Shown: positions 1 through 7,545 of the stretch, one piece after another
Layout of the letters: every line of letters begins with the position of its first letter
Numbering within the stretch: the stretch's first letter is position 1
From: Candidatus Uhrbacteria bacterium
Lineage (GTDB): Bacteria; Patescibacteriota; Patescibacteriia; UBA9934; UBA11717
Assembly: GCA_013203725.1 (NCBI GenBank)
Contig: JABMPK010000059.1
Coordinates: 1 to 17,182, forward strand
DNA: 17,182 nt
Reading direction: 5' to 3'
Position numbers and translations under genes: made by a program
Notes under the pieces: generated by a model
Database searches by the model: none
What the model saw: only the letters and a program-made list of their open reading frames with translations
What the model was told of the DNA's origin: nothing

Positions 1-241
1 CAAGTACCTTGTTTACAGCACCTTCAGTCATAAGGCTCTTCATCAACTCACGTCGAGCGTGAATTGTGTTTTCTCTACCCGTCGTAATGATACGCTCAAC
101 AATGGGTCGAATAACCTTCGCCTTTGTCTCCGTTGTCTTCACTACCTCGTGCAAGATGATACTTGTCGCGAGATTACGAAGCATAGCTTCCCGAGGAGCT
201 TTTTTGCGTCCCAATGTTTTCACGGTATTACGATGTCGCAT
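1..241 (-). CDS. rplQ: 50S ribosomal protein L17 (partial, 3' end outside window)
   Basis: Large-subunit ribosomal protein L17, a protein near the peptide exit region. The minus-strand reading from the ATG at 241 begins MRHRNTVKTLGRKKAPREA, the usual L17 opening, and continues through a TETKAKVIRPIVERIIT-type segment typical of the family. About 80 residues are present; the remainder lies beyond base 1. The start is well supported: a strong GGAGGAA Shine-Dalgarno sits inside the last rpoA codons, and the ATG is 8 bp after the rpoA stop. It is the last visible gene of the infA-to-rplQ operon, in the common bacterial rpoA-rplQ order. Confidence 0.95.
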   Translation of the reverse strand, partial: MRHRNTVKTLGRKKAPREAMLRNLATSIILHEVVKTTETKAKVIRPIVERIITTGRENTIHARRELMKSLMTEGAVNKVL

Positions 242-249
242 ATTCTAGT

Positions 250-996
250 TTATTCCTCCGATTCTGATAATTCTGACTTAGCATCCTCGTCGTTTCCATT
301 AGACTCGCCGTTAGCAAGTAATTGGAAGTGCTGCATGAGGATTTCTGTAGATGCTTCAACTGCTTCCTGCGCTGTAATAGTTCCATCTGTCTGGATGTCC
401 ATTATCAAGCGGTCGTAGTCCGTGACTTCACCGATACGTACCGGCTCGACTCGGAATGCAACGCTCTTCACAGGGCTGTAAAGCGCGTCGAGCTTTATCC
501 AACCTACTTCCTGTTCCTCTTTCTCTCGCTCTTCAACTGGAACATAACCTTGTCCTTGCGACGCAAGCGCTTCCATTTCGAATGTTGTCCCAGCATCTGT
601 GATTGTAGCAATCACCTGTTCTGGGTTTGCAATCTCGACATCAGCGTTGGCCGTAAAGTCTCCAGCCGTTACTACACCTTCTCCCTTCTTCGAAAGGCTG
701 ATGCGTACTGGATTTTCGCTGTGAACTTTAATGTTCACCTGCTTGAGGTTGAGCGTTAGCTCTACCGCATCTTCCTTCACACCGTCAACGGTGGTGAATT
801 CGTGTGATGCACCGGTAATCTTGACGGCGCTTAGGGCACCACCGTTTAGCGACGTGAGGAGAACGCGACGTAGCGCATTTCCAATTGTCGTTCCGTATCC
901 ATGTTCCATCGGCTCGACCGTGAGAGTGACCATGTTAGGTTCCTCCCCTGGCGCATAGCTGATAGTCGATGGAAGAAGCAATGACTTCTGTTCCAT
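250..996 (-). CDS. rpoA: RNA polymerase alpha subunit lacking the C-terminal domain
   Basis: Alpha subunit of RNA polymerase, which dimerises to nucleate core enzyme assembly. The 248-residue product has the N-terminal domain in full: the EPMEHGYGTTIGNALRRVLL motif near residues 28-47, and the SPVKSVAFRVEPVRIG and YDRLIMDIQTDG segments around 170-205. It ends after the helix ILMQHFQLL with a short acidic tail (SNGNDEDAKSELSESEE). Typical bacterial alphas are about 310-330 residues because of a C-terminal domain that contacts UP elements and activators; nothing corresponding is present. rplQ follows after 8 bp, leaving no room for a displaced domain. The gene starts 14 bp after rpsD with no obvious Shine-Dalgarno. 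Confidence 0.95.
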   Translation of the reverse strand: MEQKSLLLPSTISYAPGEEPNMVTLTVEPMEHGYGTTIGNALRRVLLTSLNGGALSAVKITGASHEFTTVDGVKEDAVELTLNLKQVNIKVHSENPVRISLSKKGEGVVTAGDFTANADVEIANPEQVIATITDAGTTFEMEALASQGQGYVPVEEREKEEQEVGWIKLDALYSPVKSVAFRVEPVRIGEVTDYDRLIMDIQTDGTITAQEAVEASTEILMQHFQLLANGESNGNDEDAKSELSESEE

Positions 997-1010
997 AGAG
1001 CAAAGAGCTT

Positions 1011-1625
1011 TTAGCGTGAATAGAATTCAATGATGAGCTTTGTGTCGAAAGGCTGTTTCAAATCATCACCCACTGGTTCTGAAAGCACGGTTCCGCTACC
1101 TGCCTTTGCGTCTGTCTGTAACCAACCTGGGATATTTGCCTCCTCTGCGTTCTTGAGTAGTTCTGGCATTATCGGCTTGTTCTTCTTGGTCTCCTTTACT
1201 GCGATAACATCGCTTGGACGAACCACGTAAGATGGAACGTTTACCGTGATGCCGTTTACTGTGAAGAACTTGTGAGTTACCAGCTGCCGTGACTGTTGTC
1301 GCGTCTTGGCAAAACCTAGACGGTGCACAACGTTATCAAGACGTAGTTCGAGTGACTGTATAAGAAGGTCTCCTGTGTCACCCTGTTGGATGATGGCCTT
1401 CTCGTAGTAGTTTCTAAACTGCTTTTCTCGTAATCCGTAAAGCAACTTTGCCTTCTGCTTTTCTCGCAATTGCAGGCCGTAAATAGATACGCGCCCTCGT
1501 CGCTGCTTAGGACCATGCATACCTGGACCGTATGGTCGGCGTGACATGACCTTTGCAATAGAAATGCTTGGACTCAATGGAATCCCCTCTCGTCGGCTCA
1601 ATTTTCCTAGTTTCAACTTCGGCAT
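1011..1625 (-). CDS. rpsD: 30S ribosomal protein S4
   Basis: Small-subunit ribosomal protein S4, a primary 16S rRNA binder in 30S assembly. From MPKLKLGKLSRREG the product is 204 residues, close to the family's usual size. It contains the conserved block YGLQLREKQKAKLLYGLREK, the S4 RNA-binding region RLDNVVHRLGFAKTRQQSRQLV followed by HKFFTVNG, and the terminal LIIEFYSR. The N-terminus lacks the cysteine cluster found in zinc-binding S4 forms. An in-frame upstream extension exists (ATG at 1661), but the ATG at 1625 is preferred because it matches the family N-terminus and lies one base after the rpsK stop (TAA-T-ATG). No Shine-Dalgarno is visible, so translation probably depends on coupling to rpsK. 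Confidence 0.96.
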   Translation of the reverse strand: MPKLKLGKLSRREGIPLSPSISIAKVMSRRPYGPGMHGPKQRRGRVSIYGLQLREKQKAKLLYGLREKQFRNYYEKAIIQQGDTGDLLIQSLELRLDNVVHRLGFAKTRQQSRQLVTHKFFTVNGITVNVPSYVVRPSDVIAVKETKKNKPIMPELLKNAEEANIPGWLQTDAKAGSGTVLSEPVGDDLKQPFDTKLIIEFYSR

Positions 1626-1626
1626 A

Positions 1627-2022
1627 TTAGAGTCGTCGAGGTTTTGGAGCACGGCAGCCATTGTGTGGTACTGGCGTGATGTCCTTGATTGAAAGGATTG
1701 AGAATCCTGCAGCTTGCATTGTGCGCACAGCAGAGTCTCGTCCTGACCCAATCCCGTTAATAAATACGTTCACTTCTTTCAAACCGTACAATGCAGCTTT
1801 CTTTACAGCATCTTCTGCTACCTGGGAAGCTGCGAAGGGCGTTGATTTCTTTGGACCTTTGAATCCCATGTGTCCAGAACTGGACCATGCGATTGCGTTT
1901 CCGTTCAAATCAGTGATCGTTAGGATTGTGTTGTTATACGAAGCGTGGATATGAGCGTGTCCATGAGGAACCTGTCGCAATACCTTCTTCTTGCTTCGTG
2001 TTTTTGCTTTTGTTACAGCCAT
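1627..2022 (-). CDS. rpsK: 30S ribosomal protein S11
   Basis: Small-subunit protein S11 of the 30S platform. The 131-residue product has a basic N-terminal tail and the family signatures HIHASYNNTILTITDLNGN, SSSGHMGFKGPKKSTPFAA and the C-terminal DITPVPHNGCRAPKPRRL. Length is normal for bacterial S11. The start codon follows the rpsM stop with a single T between them (TAA-T-ATG), with a weak purine-rich AAGAAG upstream. It lies in the usual rpsM-rpsK-rpsD order. Confidence 0.97.
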   Translation of the reverse strand: MAVTKAKTRSKKKVLRQVPHGHAHIHASYNNTILTITDLNGNAIAWSSSGHMGFKGPKKSTPFAASQVAEDAVKKAALYGLKEVNVFINGIGSGRDSAVRTMQAAGFSILSIKDITPVPHNGCRAPKPRRL

Positions 2023-2023
2023 A

Positions 2024-2410
2024 TTACTTCTTCGCTACTGAACGTCGTCCCGACCCTGCCGTGGATCGTACGTTTCCTCGATTAGTCCGGCTGTTTGTCT
2101 TGGTTCGCTGTCCACGTGCTGGCAGTCGCTTTGAGTGCCGTGTACCGCGGTACGTTCCAATGTCTTTCAATCGTTTAACATTTGACTGTACTTCTCGACG
2201 TAACTCACCTTCAACGCGGTATTCCTTTTCGATGATAGAGCGAATCTTGTTCGTCTCATCCTCTGTCAGGTCTTTCACGCGTGTCTTCTCGTCTACTTGC
2301 GTAAGTTCTAGTACGCGCTGCGCTCGTGCCGGTCCGATACCAAAAATGTAGGTTAGACCTATGATGATTCGTTTATCACGAGGTAATGTTACACCTAAAA
2401 TACGTGCCAT
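2024..2410 (-). CDS. rpsM: 30S ribosomal protein S13
   Basis: Small-subunit head protein S13, which contacts tRNA and bridges to the large subunit. The 128-residue product from [14 protein letters not shown] shows [34 protein letters not shown] and the basic C-terminal stretch [21 protein letters not shown] longer in-frame version (start at 2446) is rejected: it would run into rpmJ and lacks family homology in its first 12 residues. The chosen ATG is preceded by AAGGA at a good distance and lies one base after the rpmJ stop (TAA-T-ATG). Confidence 0.96.
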   Translation of the reverse strand: MARILGVTLPRDKRIIIGLTYIFGIGPARAQRVLELTQVDEKTRVKDLTEDETNKIRSIIEKEYRVEGELRREVQSNVKRLKDIGTYRGTRHSKRLPARGQRTKTNSRTNRGNVRSTAGSGRRSVAKK

Positions 2411-2411
2411 A

Positions 2412-2525
2412 TTATCCTTGTCGTTGCTTATGTTTCGGATTCTCACAGATACAAACTACACGACCAAAACGTCGCATAACTTTACATTTTCGGCACATTG
2501 CTTTTACGGATGCTCGAACTTTCAT
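2412..2525 (-). CDS. rpmJ: 50S ribosomal protein L36
   Basis: A 37-residue gene that length-filtered gene calling easily misses. Translating the minus strand from the ATG at 2525 gives [20 protein letters not shown] followed by [17 protein letters not shown] and TAA, a near-canonical L36. The zinc ligands of the C-C-C-H type are present as C11, C14, C27 and H32; C25 is an extra cysteine. It lies 6 bp after infA and one base before rpsM, the normal infA-rpmJ-rpsM order. Confidence 0.97.
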   Translation of the reverse strand: MKVRASVKAMCRKCKVMRRFGRVVCICENPKHKQRQG

Positions 2526-2531
2526 ATCTGC

Positions 2532-2762
2532 TTAAAATCGGAAGGTAACACGCCCCTTAGTGAGGTCGTATGGAGTCAGCTCAACTTTCACTTCATCACC
2601 CGGAAGAATACGAATACGATACATGCGCATCTTGCCAGCTAGGTGAGCGGTCACTTCTTGACCGTTTTCCAGCACTACACGGAATTTTGCCCCTGGGAGC
2701 AGTTCCTCGATAGTACCCCGTACCTCGATGACGTCTTTTGTTGGAGATGTTCCTTTACCCAT
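2532..2762 (-). CDS. infA: translation initiation factor IF-1
   Basis: IF-1 binds the 30S A site during initiation. The 76-residue product is a single OB-fold (S1-like) protein. [40 protein letters not shown] and [22 protein letters not shown] match the family along almost the whole length; the N-terminal tail is a few residues longer than in E. coli. It is the first gene of the ribosomal operon, about 68 nt downstream of the predicted transcription start. No Shine-Dalgarno is evident before the ATG. In many bacteria secY, adk and map precede infA; here alaS is the upstream neighbour. Confidence 0.96.
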   Translation of the reverse strand: MGKGTSPTKDVIEVRGTIEELLPGAKFRVVLENGQEVTAHLAGKMRMYRIRILPGDEVKVELTPYDLTKGRVTFRF

Positions 2763-2836
2763 AGTTAAATGTGTGCGGAGATTATCAAATTATCATAAAT
2801 CTTGCAACTCTCTTGGAGAATCACGTGTCGAGCGCT

Positions 2837-2865
2837 AGTATAGGCAAAAAACGTCAAAACGTCAA
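2837..2865 (-). promoter_or_regulatory. sigma-70 promoter of the infA-rplQ operon
   Basis: Read on the minus strand there is TTGACG (-35, 2860-2865), a 17-bp spacer and TATACT (-10, 2837-2842), matching the consensus at 5 of 6 positions in each hexamer. Transcription would start near 2830 and leave a leader of about 68 nt before infA. An 8-bp inverted repeat (TAGGCAAA at 2841-2848, TTTGCCTA at 2870-2877) brackets the spacer and -35 and overlaps the -10 edge, so it could be an operator. This is the strongest promoter match in the window. Confidence 0.8.
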
Positions 2866-2908
2866 GTAATTTGCCTAAGCTCTGTGGACAGCCAGTATTT
2901 AGCTAATA

Positions 2909-4711
2909 TTAGCCTCGAGCTCCTAGAGTTTTCTGGGCACTTTCACCTACCACTGCTTTGATGCGCCGAACACCGGCAGAAGAGGCCTCCTCCTTCACGA
3001 TCGCGAACGACACAAGCTCTCCTGTGTTATCAACATGAGGGCCACCACAGATCTCTCGAGAGAATACCTCGCTATCGCTTCCAGCAGTGTACACCTTTAC
3101 CTTGCCATCCATTTGCGCATACTTGTCCTCAAACAGTCCAATTGCACCAGCTTCTTTAGCCTCATCAACGGTCATATCCTGAAACGACATCGTATACTTC
3201 TTAGCGATGGCGGTATTCACAATAGACTCTACCTCAGCTTTTTGCTCAACGGTCATCTTAGTGTCGTGCGAGAAGTCAAAACGCAACCTTTCGCTTGTTA
3301 TGTTGCTCCCCTTCTGCTCAACATGATCGCCAAGCACCAACTTAAGAGCCTTGTGCAGCAAGTGAGTAGCAGTATGGAGTCGTGTTGACTCATCTGAATG
3401 ATCTGCAAGTCCACCTGCAAACTTTTGCCCAGCTCCTGCACGAGAAAGATCTTGATGCTTCTTGAACTCTAACTGAAAAATATCCAGGTCAACATCAGCT
3501 CCCTTTTCCCTAACCAGCTCCTCCGTCAGCTCAAGTGGAAATCCGTACGTAGAATATAATATGAACGCCTCCTCTCCGCTCACGTGGCCTGCTGTCTTAT
3601 ACATTTTCTCAAACTCACCAAGACCTTTCTTAAGAGTCTTGCTAAATTTTGCCTCTTCCTTGGTTAGCTCAGCTACGATCTCTGCTCTCTTGTCTTCAAG
3701 TTCAGGATAAGCGTTTGACAAGGTCGCGATAGCTGCAACAGCAACCGTCTCAACACCACCAGATTCAAGGCCAAGATTCAAAAACTGACGTACTGCACGT
3801 CTGACTAAACGCCTTACAATATACCCCTGATCTTTATTAGAAGGTTTTGCACCATCGTTGATCATCATAATTGATGATCGAATATGATCGGCAATAATAC
3901 GCATCGCGCGCTCGTTGCCAGAGTACGTGGCGTTTGCAATGTCTTCTATAGCCTTGATAATAGGCACGAACAACTCTGTCTCATAAACGTTCGCCTTACC
4001 CTGCAAAACAGCGGTGGTACGTTCGAGTCCCATTCCAGTATCCACGTTCTGTTGCGACAGCTCTACGTACTCGCCTTCGGAAGTTCTATCGTACTGCATG
4101 AACACATTGTTCCAGATCTCAACCCACAGCGAGTTTTCAGGGTCAAAAATATCTGGCGCAGAGTCTGAACCGGTCCAGTAGAAGATTTCTGTATCTGGTC
4201 CCTGGGGTCCTGGATTCTTACCGCCGGCCGGCCACCAGTTATCTTCCTTGTTTAAGTAAGCAATTCTATCTTCGGGCACGCCGAGCTTTAACCAAACATT
4301 CGCAGATTCTTCGTCGCGCGCAACATCATCGTCACCACTAAAAACCGAGAATGCTAGCTTGCTCAGATCAATGTTCAACTCTTTTGTTAAAAACTCGTAG
4401 CTCCACTGAATCGACTCCTCCTTGAAATAGTCGCCAAGAGACCAATTTCCTAACATTTCAAAGAATGTCAGGTGAGTTTCGTCGCCAACTTCATCAATGT
4501 CCCCTGTTCGAACACATTTCTGATAATCAACCAGTCTGTTTCCCTGTGGATGCTTCTCACCCTTTAAATATGGTACAAGAGGATGCATCCCGGCTGTTGT
4601 GAAGAGTACCGAAGGATCGTTCTCTGGTATCAAAGAAGCCGATGGAATCTCTACGTGGCCATTTGATACAAAGAATTCGATGTAATGTTTTCTTAGCTCG
4701 TTTGCAGTCAT
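2909..4711 (-). CDS. alaS: alanyl-tRNA synthetase, short form without C-Ala domain
   Basis: Charges tRNA-Ala with alanine and hydrolyses mischarged Ser/Gly-tRNA-Ala. The 600-residue product has the class II catalytic core (FTTAGMHPLVPYLKGEKHPQ near 37-56, ETHLTFFEMLGNWSLGDYFK near 78-97, DTGMGLER near 224-231), the tRNA-recognition helices (about 260-440), and the editing domain with zinc ligands H446/H450 (HTATH) and C555/H559 (CGGPH, where most bacteria have CGGTH). It ends about 40 residues after that motif. The E. coli enzyme is 875 residues; the missing part is the C-Ala/DHHA1 region used for dimerisation and tRNA binding. No frameshift remnant lies downstream. It starts 46 bp after murJ with no clear Shine-Dalgarno. 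Confidence 0.96.
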   Translation of the reverse strand: MTANELRKHYIEFFVSNGHVEIPSASLIPENDPSVLFTTAGMHPLVPYLKGEKHPQGNRLVDYQKCVRTGDIDEVGDETHLTFFEMLGNWSLGDYFKEESIQWSYEFLTKELNIDLSKLAFSVFSGDDDVARDEESANVWLKLGVPEDRIAYLNKEDNWWPAGGKNPGPQGPDTEIFYWTGSDSAPDIFDPENSLWVEIWNNVFMQYDRTSEGEYVELSQQNVDTGMGLERTTAVLQGKANVYETELFVPIIKAIEDIANATYSGNERAMRIIADHIRSSIMMINDGAKPSNKDQGYIVRRLVRRAVRQFLNLGLESGGVETVAVAAIATLSNAYPELEDKRAEIVAELTKEEAKFSKTLKKGLGEFEKMYKTAGHVSGEEAFILYSTYGFPLELTEELVREKGADVDLDIFQLEFKKHQDLSRAGAGQKFAGGLADHSDESTRLHTATHLLHKALKLVLGDHVEQKGSNITSERLRFDFSHDTKMTVEQKAEVESIVNTAIAKKYTMSFQDMTVDEAKEAGAIGLFEDKYAQMDGKVKVYTAGSDSEVFSREICGGPHVDNTGELVSFAIVKEEASSAGVRRIKAVVGESAQKTLGARG

Positions 4712-4757
4712 AATGCTGATAGATTACTAAAACCGACCGTTCTAAGCAAGGTAACGT

Positions 4758-6398
4758 CTAAAAGTTGCTCTCGACAGCTTCGTCTGCTGACTCCGATATA
4801 AAAGACTTTCGGAATAGCTTTCTCTTAAGCCCAGCAACGAGCACGTCCAGCTCTTCGCTTTTGAATACCCAAGAAACAATTAGGTATACAAGGAAGCCGG
4901 CAATACCGGCAACTAGACCCTGCCCCAAAACAGCAAAGAACGTTGTTAAAGGGACCGCCGCGGCAAACAGCTCCTTCATAGCCTGCACCACGATACCGCA
5001 CATGATCGCAGACCCTACTATTGTTATTGACGACTTTAAAACGCGAACCTCGTCCATCCCCCCGAGCTTCTTGTTCGCTGCTGCCCATAGCAGCACCATC
5101 TGAATCACGTTCGCCACGGAGAATGCGAGCGCGATTCCAGGCACTCCCATCGTGCGACTCCACATAATTGCTAAGACTATGTTGATCGCGGCAGAGATTA
5201 GCGCGATGACTGCTGGAATGGTTGTATTTTTATATGCAAAGAAGACGCGAACAAGTAACGGTATCAATGCTTGTGCAAATAGACTAATTACAAAGAATCC
5301 AAGTACGTTTGCAGTTATAATGGTCTCGTTCCACCCAAAAACTCCGGCGCCCAACACAACACGCACAATCTGCGCCCTGAGCGCTAGGAATACAACCGAT
5401 AACGGCACAATCAAGAATAGAATATTACGCGCTGTCCTTGAAACAACTTGCTTTAACTTTTTTTTGTTCTTTTTATTCGCCAACTCCGACATTGTTGGGA
5501 ATGCAGCGATCGCAAAAGAGATTCCGACTATTCCAATCGGAACGAACTGAATGTTATTCGCAAAGTTGAATATTGTGATGCTACCGATAGCAAGCAAGGA
5601 CGCTATGGCAGTCATGACTATCAAGTTTATCTGAGACACAGCGAGCCCAAGTAGCCGAGGCAGCATCATCTGCATCATCTCTCTCGCATCCTTGTCCTTC
5701 CAATTCCAAACAAAATTGTACCTCCAACCCGCTCTCGCAGAACCGAAGAGCTGAATAAGCAGGTGCAAGGCGGCTCCAAGTACAACACCCCACGCGACTA
5801 TCGAGATAGATCCAGTTGTCCACTGTGCTACCAAAACTCCTAATATGATTCCGATGTTGTACATCAGCGGAGCAATTGCGTAGAGCGTGAATCTCTTTAG
5901 CCCCTGCAATACACCACCAAACACACTCGAAAGTCCGAGAAGTGTTGTGGATATGTACATGATCCTGGAAACCTTTGTTGCGTGAACCAGTGTTTCTGCG
6001 TCAAAGCCAGGTGCCACTAGGCGCAGAATCCATGGTGTAAAGATTATTGCGAGTACCGACAGTCCAATCAGACAAACTCCAAGTATATGCAGTATGTTGT
6101 TTGTGAATGTCCACGCTGCTTCCGAGTCCTCTTCTTTACACAAATGCTTCGTAAACAGTGGGATAAATCCTGCAGAGAGTGCGCCGAGCACCAGAAACGT
6201 AAATATCAGGTCTGGAATTCTAAAAGCTGCGTAGTACACATCCAGTTCAACGCCTGCGCCAAACGTACCAGCAAGCATACGGTCTCGAATTAGCCCAAGA
6301 ACGCGACTACCGAGAGCAGTTCCGCCAAGCAAAACAGCAGCACCAACAATTGCCGGCGCTGCCTTTGGTGGTGTTACGTTGCACTTACTCGTCTTCAT
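4758..6398 (-). CDS. murJ: MurJ/MVF-family lipid flippase
   Basis: Polytopic inner-membrane protein of the MOP superfamily. MurJ flips lipid II, the peptidoglycan precursor, across the membrane. The 546-residue product has about 14 hydrophobic segments. Its N-terminus GSRVLGLIRDRMLAGTFGAG aligns with the MurJ signature, keeping the equivalents of E. coli R18 (R32), R24 (R38) and D39 (D53). The LLRR stretch (E. coli R52) is replaced by LIFT, and the ADR (E. coli R270) by ANN (281-282), so some transport arginines are absent. The ATG at 6398 overlaps the upstream gene's end by 14 bp. An alternative start at 6440 would add 14 residues without family support. Peptidoglycan or a related lipid-linked glycan is the likely substrate, fitting with alr in the window. 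Confidence 0.88.
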   Translation of the reverse strand: MKTSKCNVTPPKAAPAIVGAAVLLGGTALGSRVLGLIRDRMLAGTFGAGVELDVYYAAFRIPDLIFTFLVLGALSAGFIPLFTKHLCKEEDSEAAWTFTNNILHILGVCLIGLSVLAIIFTPWILRLVAPGFDAETLVHATKVSRIMYISTTLLGLSSVFGGVLQGLKRFTLYAIAPLMYNIGIILGVLVAQWTTGSISIVAWGVVLGAALHLLIQLFGSARAGWRYNFVWNWKDKDAREMMQMMLPRLLGLAVSQINLIVMTAIASLLAIGSITIFNFANNIQFVPIGIVGISFAIAAFPTMSELANKKNKKKLKQVVSRTARNILFLIVPLSVVFLALRAQIVRVVLGAGVFGWNETIITANVLGFFVISLFAQALIPLLVRVFFAYKNTTIPAVIALISAAINIVLAIMWSRTMGVPGIALAFSVANVIQMVLLWAAANKKLGGMDEVRVLKSSITIVGSAIMCGIVVQAMKELFAAAVPLTTFFAVLGQGLVAGIAGFLVYLIVSWVFKSEELDVLVAGLKRKLFRKSFISESADEAVESNF

Positions 6399-7545
6399 CT
6401 TCGTCGTCACTATTGTCTTTGAGTCTGAACATCGCAGCAATCGTCAATAGACATATAACAACAAGTACGACTACGAATGCTAAATACACTGGATTTGATA
6501 GATGGAAGAAAGTGATAATGATATCAACTTCGCCCTCCTCTACGTTTCCTTCCTCGTCTGTCACCTGAAGCATTGTGTGATACGTACCAGCACCTGGGAA
6601 CACATGAGTGACAGAACTCTCGTCCGACTCTTCACCGTCACCAAAATTCCACTTAATGTTCACTGGAACTATCTCCGATTGCTTTGTCTCAAAAGAAAAC
6701 GTATCCCAACTCAATTTTTTCAATGTAAAAATGGCGTCCGACTGAAGGTCTTGAACTTCGCCTGTTCCCTGTTCCGTATTATCACCTACACCAAAATTAA
6801 AGAACCCACCGAATAAAGAGTCCTCTTCACTGTCTATCACTTTCGTGTTTGTGTTGGTCGTTGTTGTCTCTGGTGGTGCGACTGGAGGTGGAGGCGTTAC
6901 AACACGTTCCTCTTTCGTAATAAGAGGGTTCAAGGGTTCAGCATCTTCTGGATCAATCACTCCGTCGCTATCTGTGTCCGGTTCCAAAGTGTCCGTACCA
7001 AGCTGTTCCTCAACATCGTCATTTAGTCCATCATTGTCATCGTCTACGTCACAAGCGTCTCCAATTCCATCGCCGTCAGTATCGAGCTGGTCTGCGTTTG
7101 AGATAAATTTACAGTTGTCGCTATCGTTTGCAACTCCGTCACGATCATCATCAAGCGTTGGTACATACAGCGGCGTCTGCACGTAGTTGTTGCTAAGGTT
7201 TTGATCCTGTGGAGTTGTGGAGTCTATTCGTGCTGCAATATTAAAAGCACTGTTTGGCACTATGAAGTCGATAAACACTTCCTCATAAAAACCGTCAGCT
7301 GGCAGAGATATTGTTTGAGCTGTTTGTAACAGAACATCGCCCATGTAGAAACCGACTTGCCCTACTAGGTCTGTGTCACCCAAGTTTCTCATTCGAGCAT
7401 ACGCGCGAATTTCATCGCCAACAAAATACTGTTGGGTAGACAAATATACCCCGTTATTAACAAAACCAACGTCAACAAGATCCTGTGCGTATGCGGACAT
7501 TGGCAGTATCAAGAAGAGGGTAAAGATTATCGAAATCAACTTCAT
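6385..7545 (-). CDS. membrane-anchored surface protein with TSP3 calcium repeats and a PKD domain
   Basis: Predicted exported, membrane-anchored surface protein of unknown specific function. The 386 residues read: signal peptide 1-20 ending AYA; a beta-rich CARDB-like domain about 22-128; thrombospondin type 3 calcium-binding repeats about 131-205 (DDDRDGVANDSDNC, DTDGDGIGDACDVDDDNDG, DTDSDGVIDPEDAEP), with C145 and C165 likely paired; a Pro/Thr-rich linker about 214-235; a PKD domain about 270-345 (IKWNFGDGEESDES, HVFPGAGTYHTMLQVTDEEGN); a transmembrane helix about 352-373; and an acidic tail. No sortase motif is seen. It overlaps the glycosyltransferase by 4 bp (ATGA) and murJ by 14 bp, so the three are probably one operon. 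The CARDB call is by shape only and is the least certain part. Confidence 0.82.
   Translation of the reverse strand: MKLISIIFTLFLILPMSAYAQDLVDVGFVNNGVYLSTQQYFVGDEIRAYARMRNLGDTDLVGQVGFYMGDVLLQTAQTISLPADGFYEEVFIDFIVPNSAFNIAARIDSTTPQDQNLSNNYVQTPLYVPTLDDDRDGVANDSDNCKFISNADQLDTDGDGIGDACDVDDDNDGLNDDVEEQLGTDTLEPDTDSDGVIDPEDAEPLNPLITKEERVVTPPPPVAPPETTTTNTNTKVIDSEEDSLFGGFFNFGVGDNTEQGTGEVQDLQSDAIFTLKKLSWDTFSFETKQSEIVPVNIKWNFGDGEESDESSVTHVFPGAGTYHTMLQVTDEEGNVEEGEVDIIITFFHLSNPVYLAFVVVLVVICLLTIAAMFRLKDNSDDEDEDE

Noticed and set aside
322..759. 145-codon plus-strand frame opposite rpoA
   Set aside because: Antisense to a conserved RNA polymerase gene; cysteine-rich low-complexity translation with no family resemblance.
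1626..1751. N-terminal extension of S4 upstream of 1625
   Set aside because: The extra residues overlap rpsK and have no similarity to S4; the ATG at 1625 fits the family N-terminus.
2902..2913. Palindrome GCTAATATTAGC at the alaS stop as a terminator
   Set aside because: Short, AT-rich and with no T-tract after it; it could not form a stable terminator hairpin.
3035..3388. 117-codon plus-strand frame inside alaS
   Set aside because: Antisense shadow within the AlaRS editing domain, whose reading is unambiguous.
4712..4757. Promoter for alaS (TTGCTT-N17-TAATCT, 9 nt from the ATG)
   Set aside because: The spacing fits the leaderless pattern, but both hexamers match consensus at only 3 of 6; read-through from murJ explains expression equally well.
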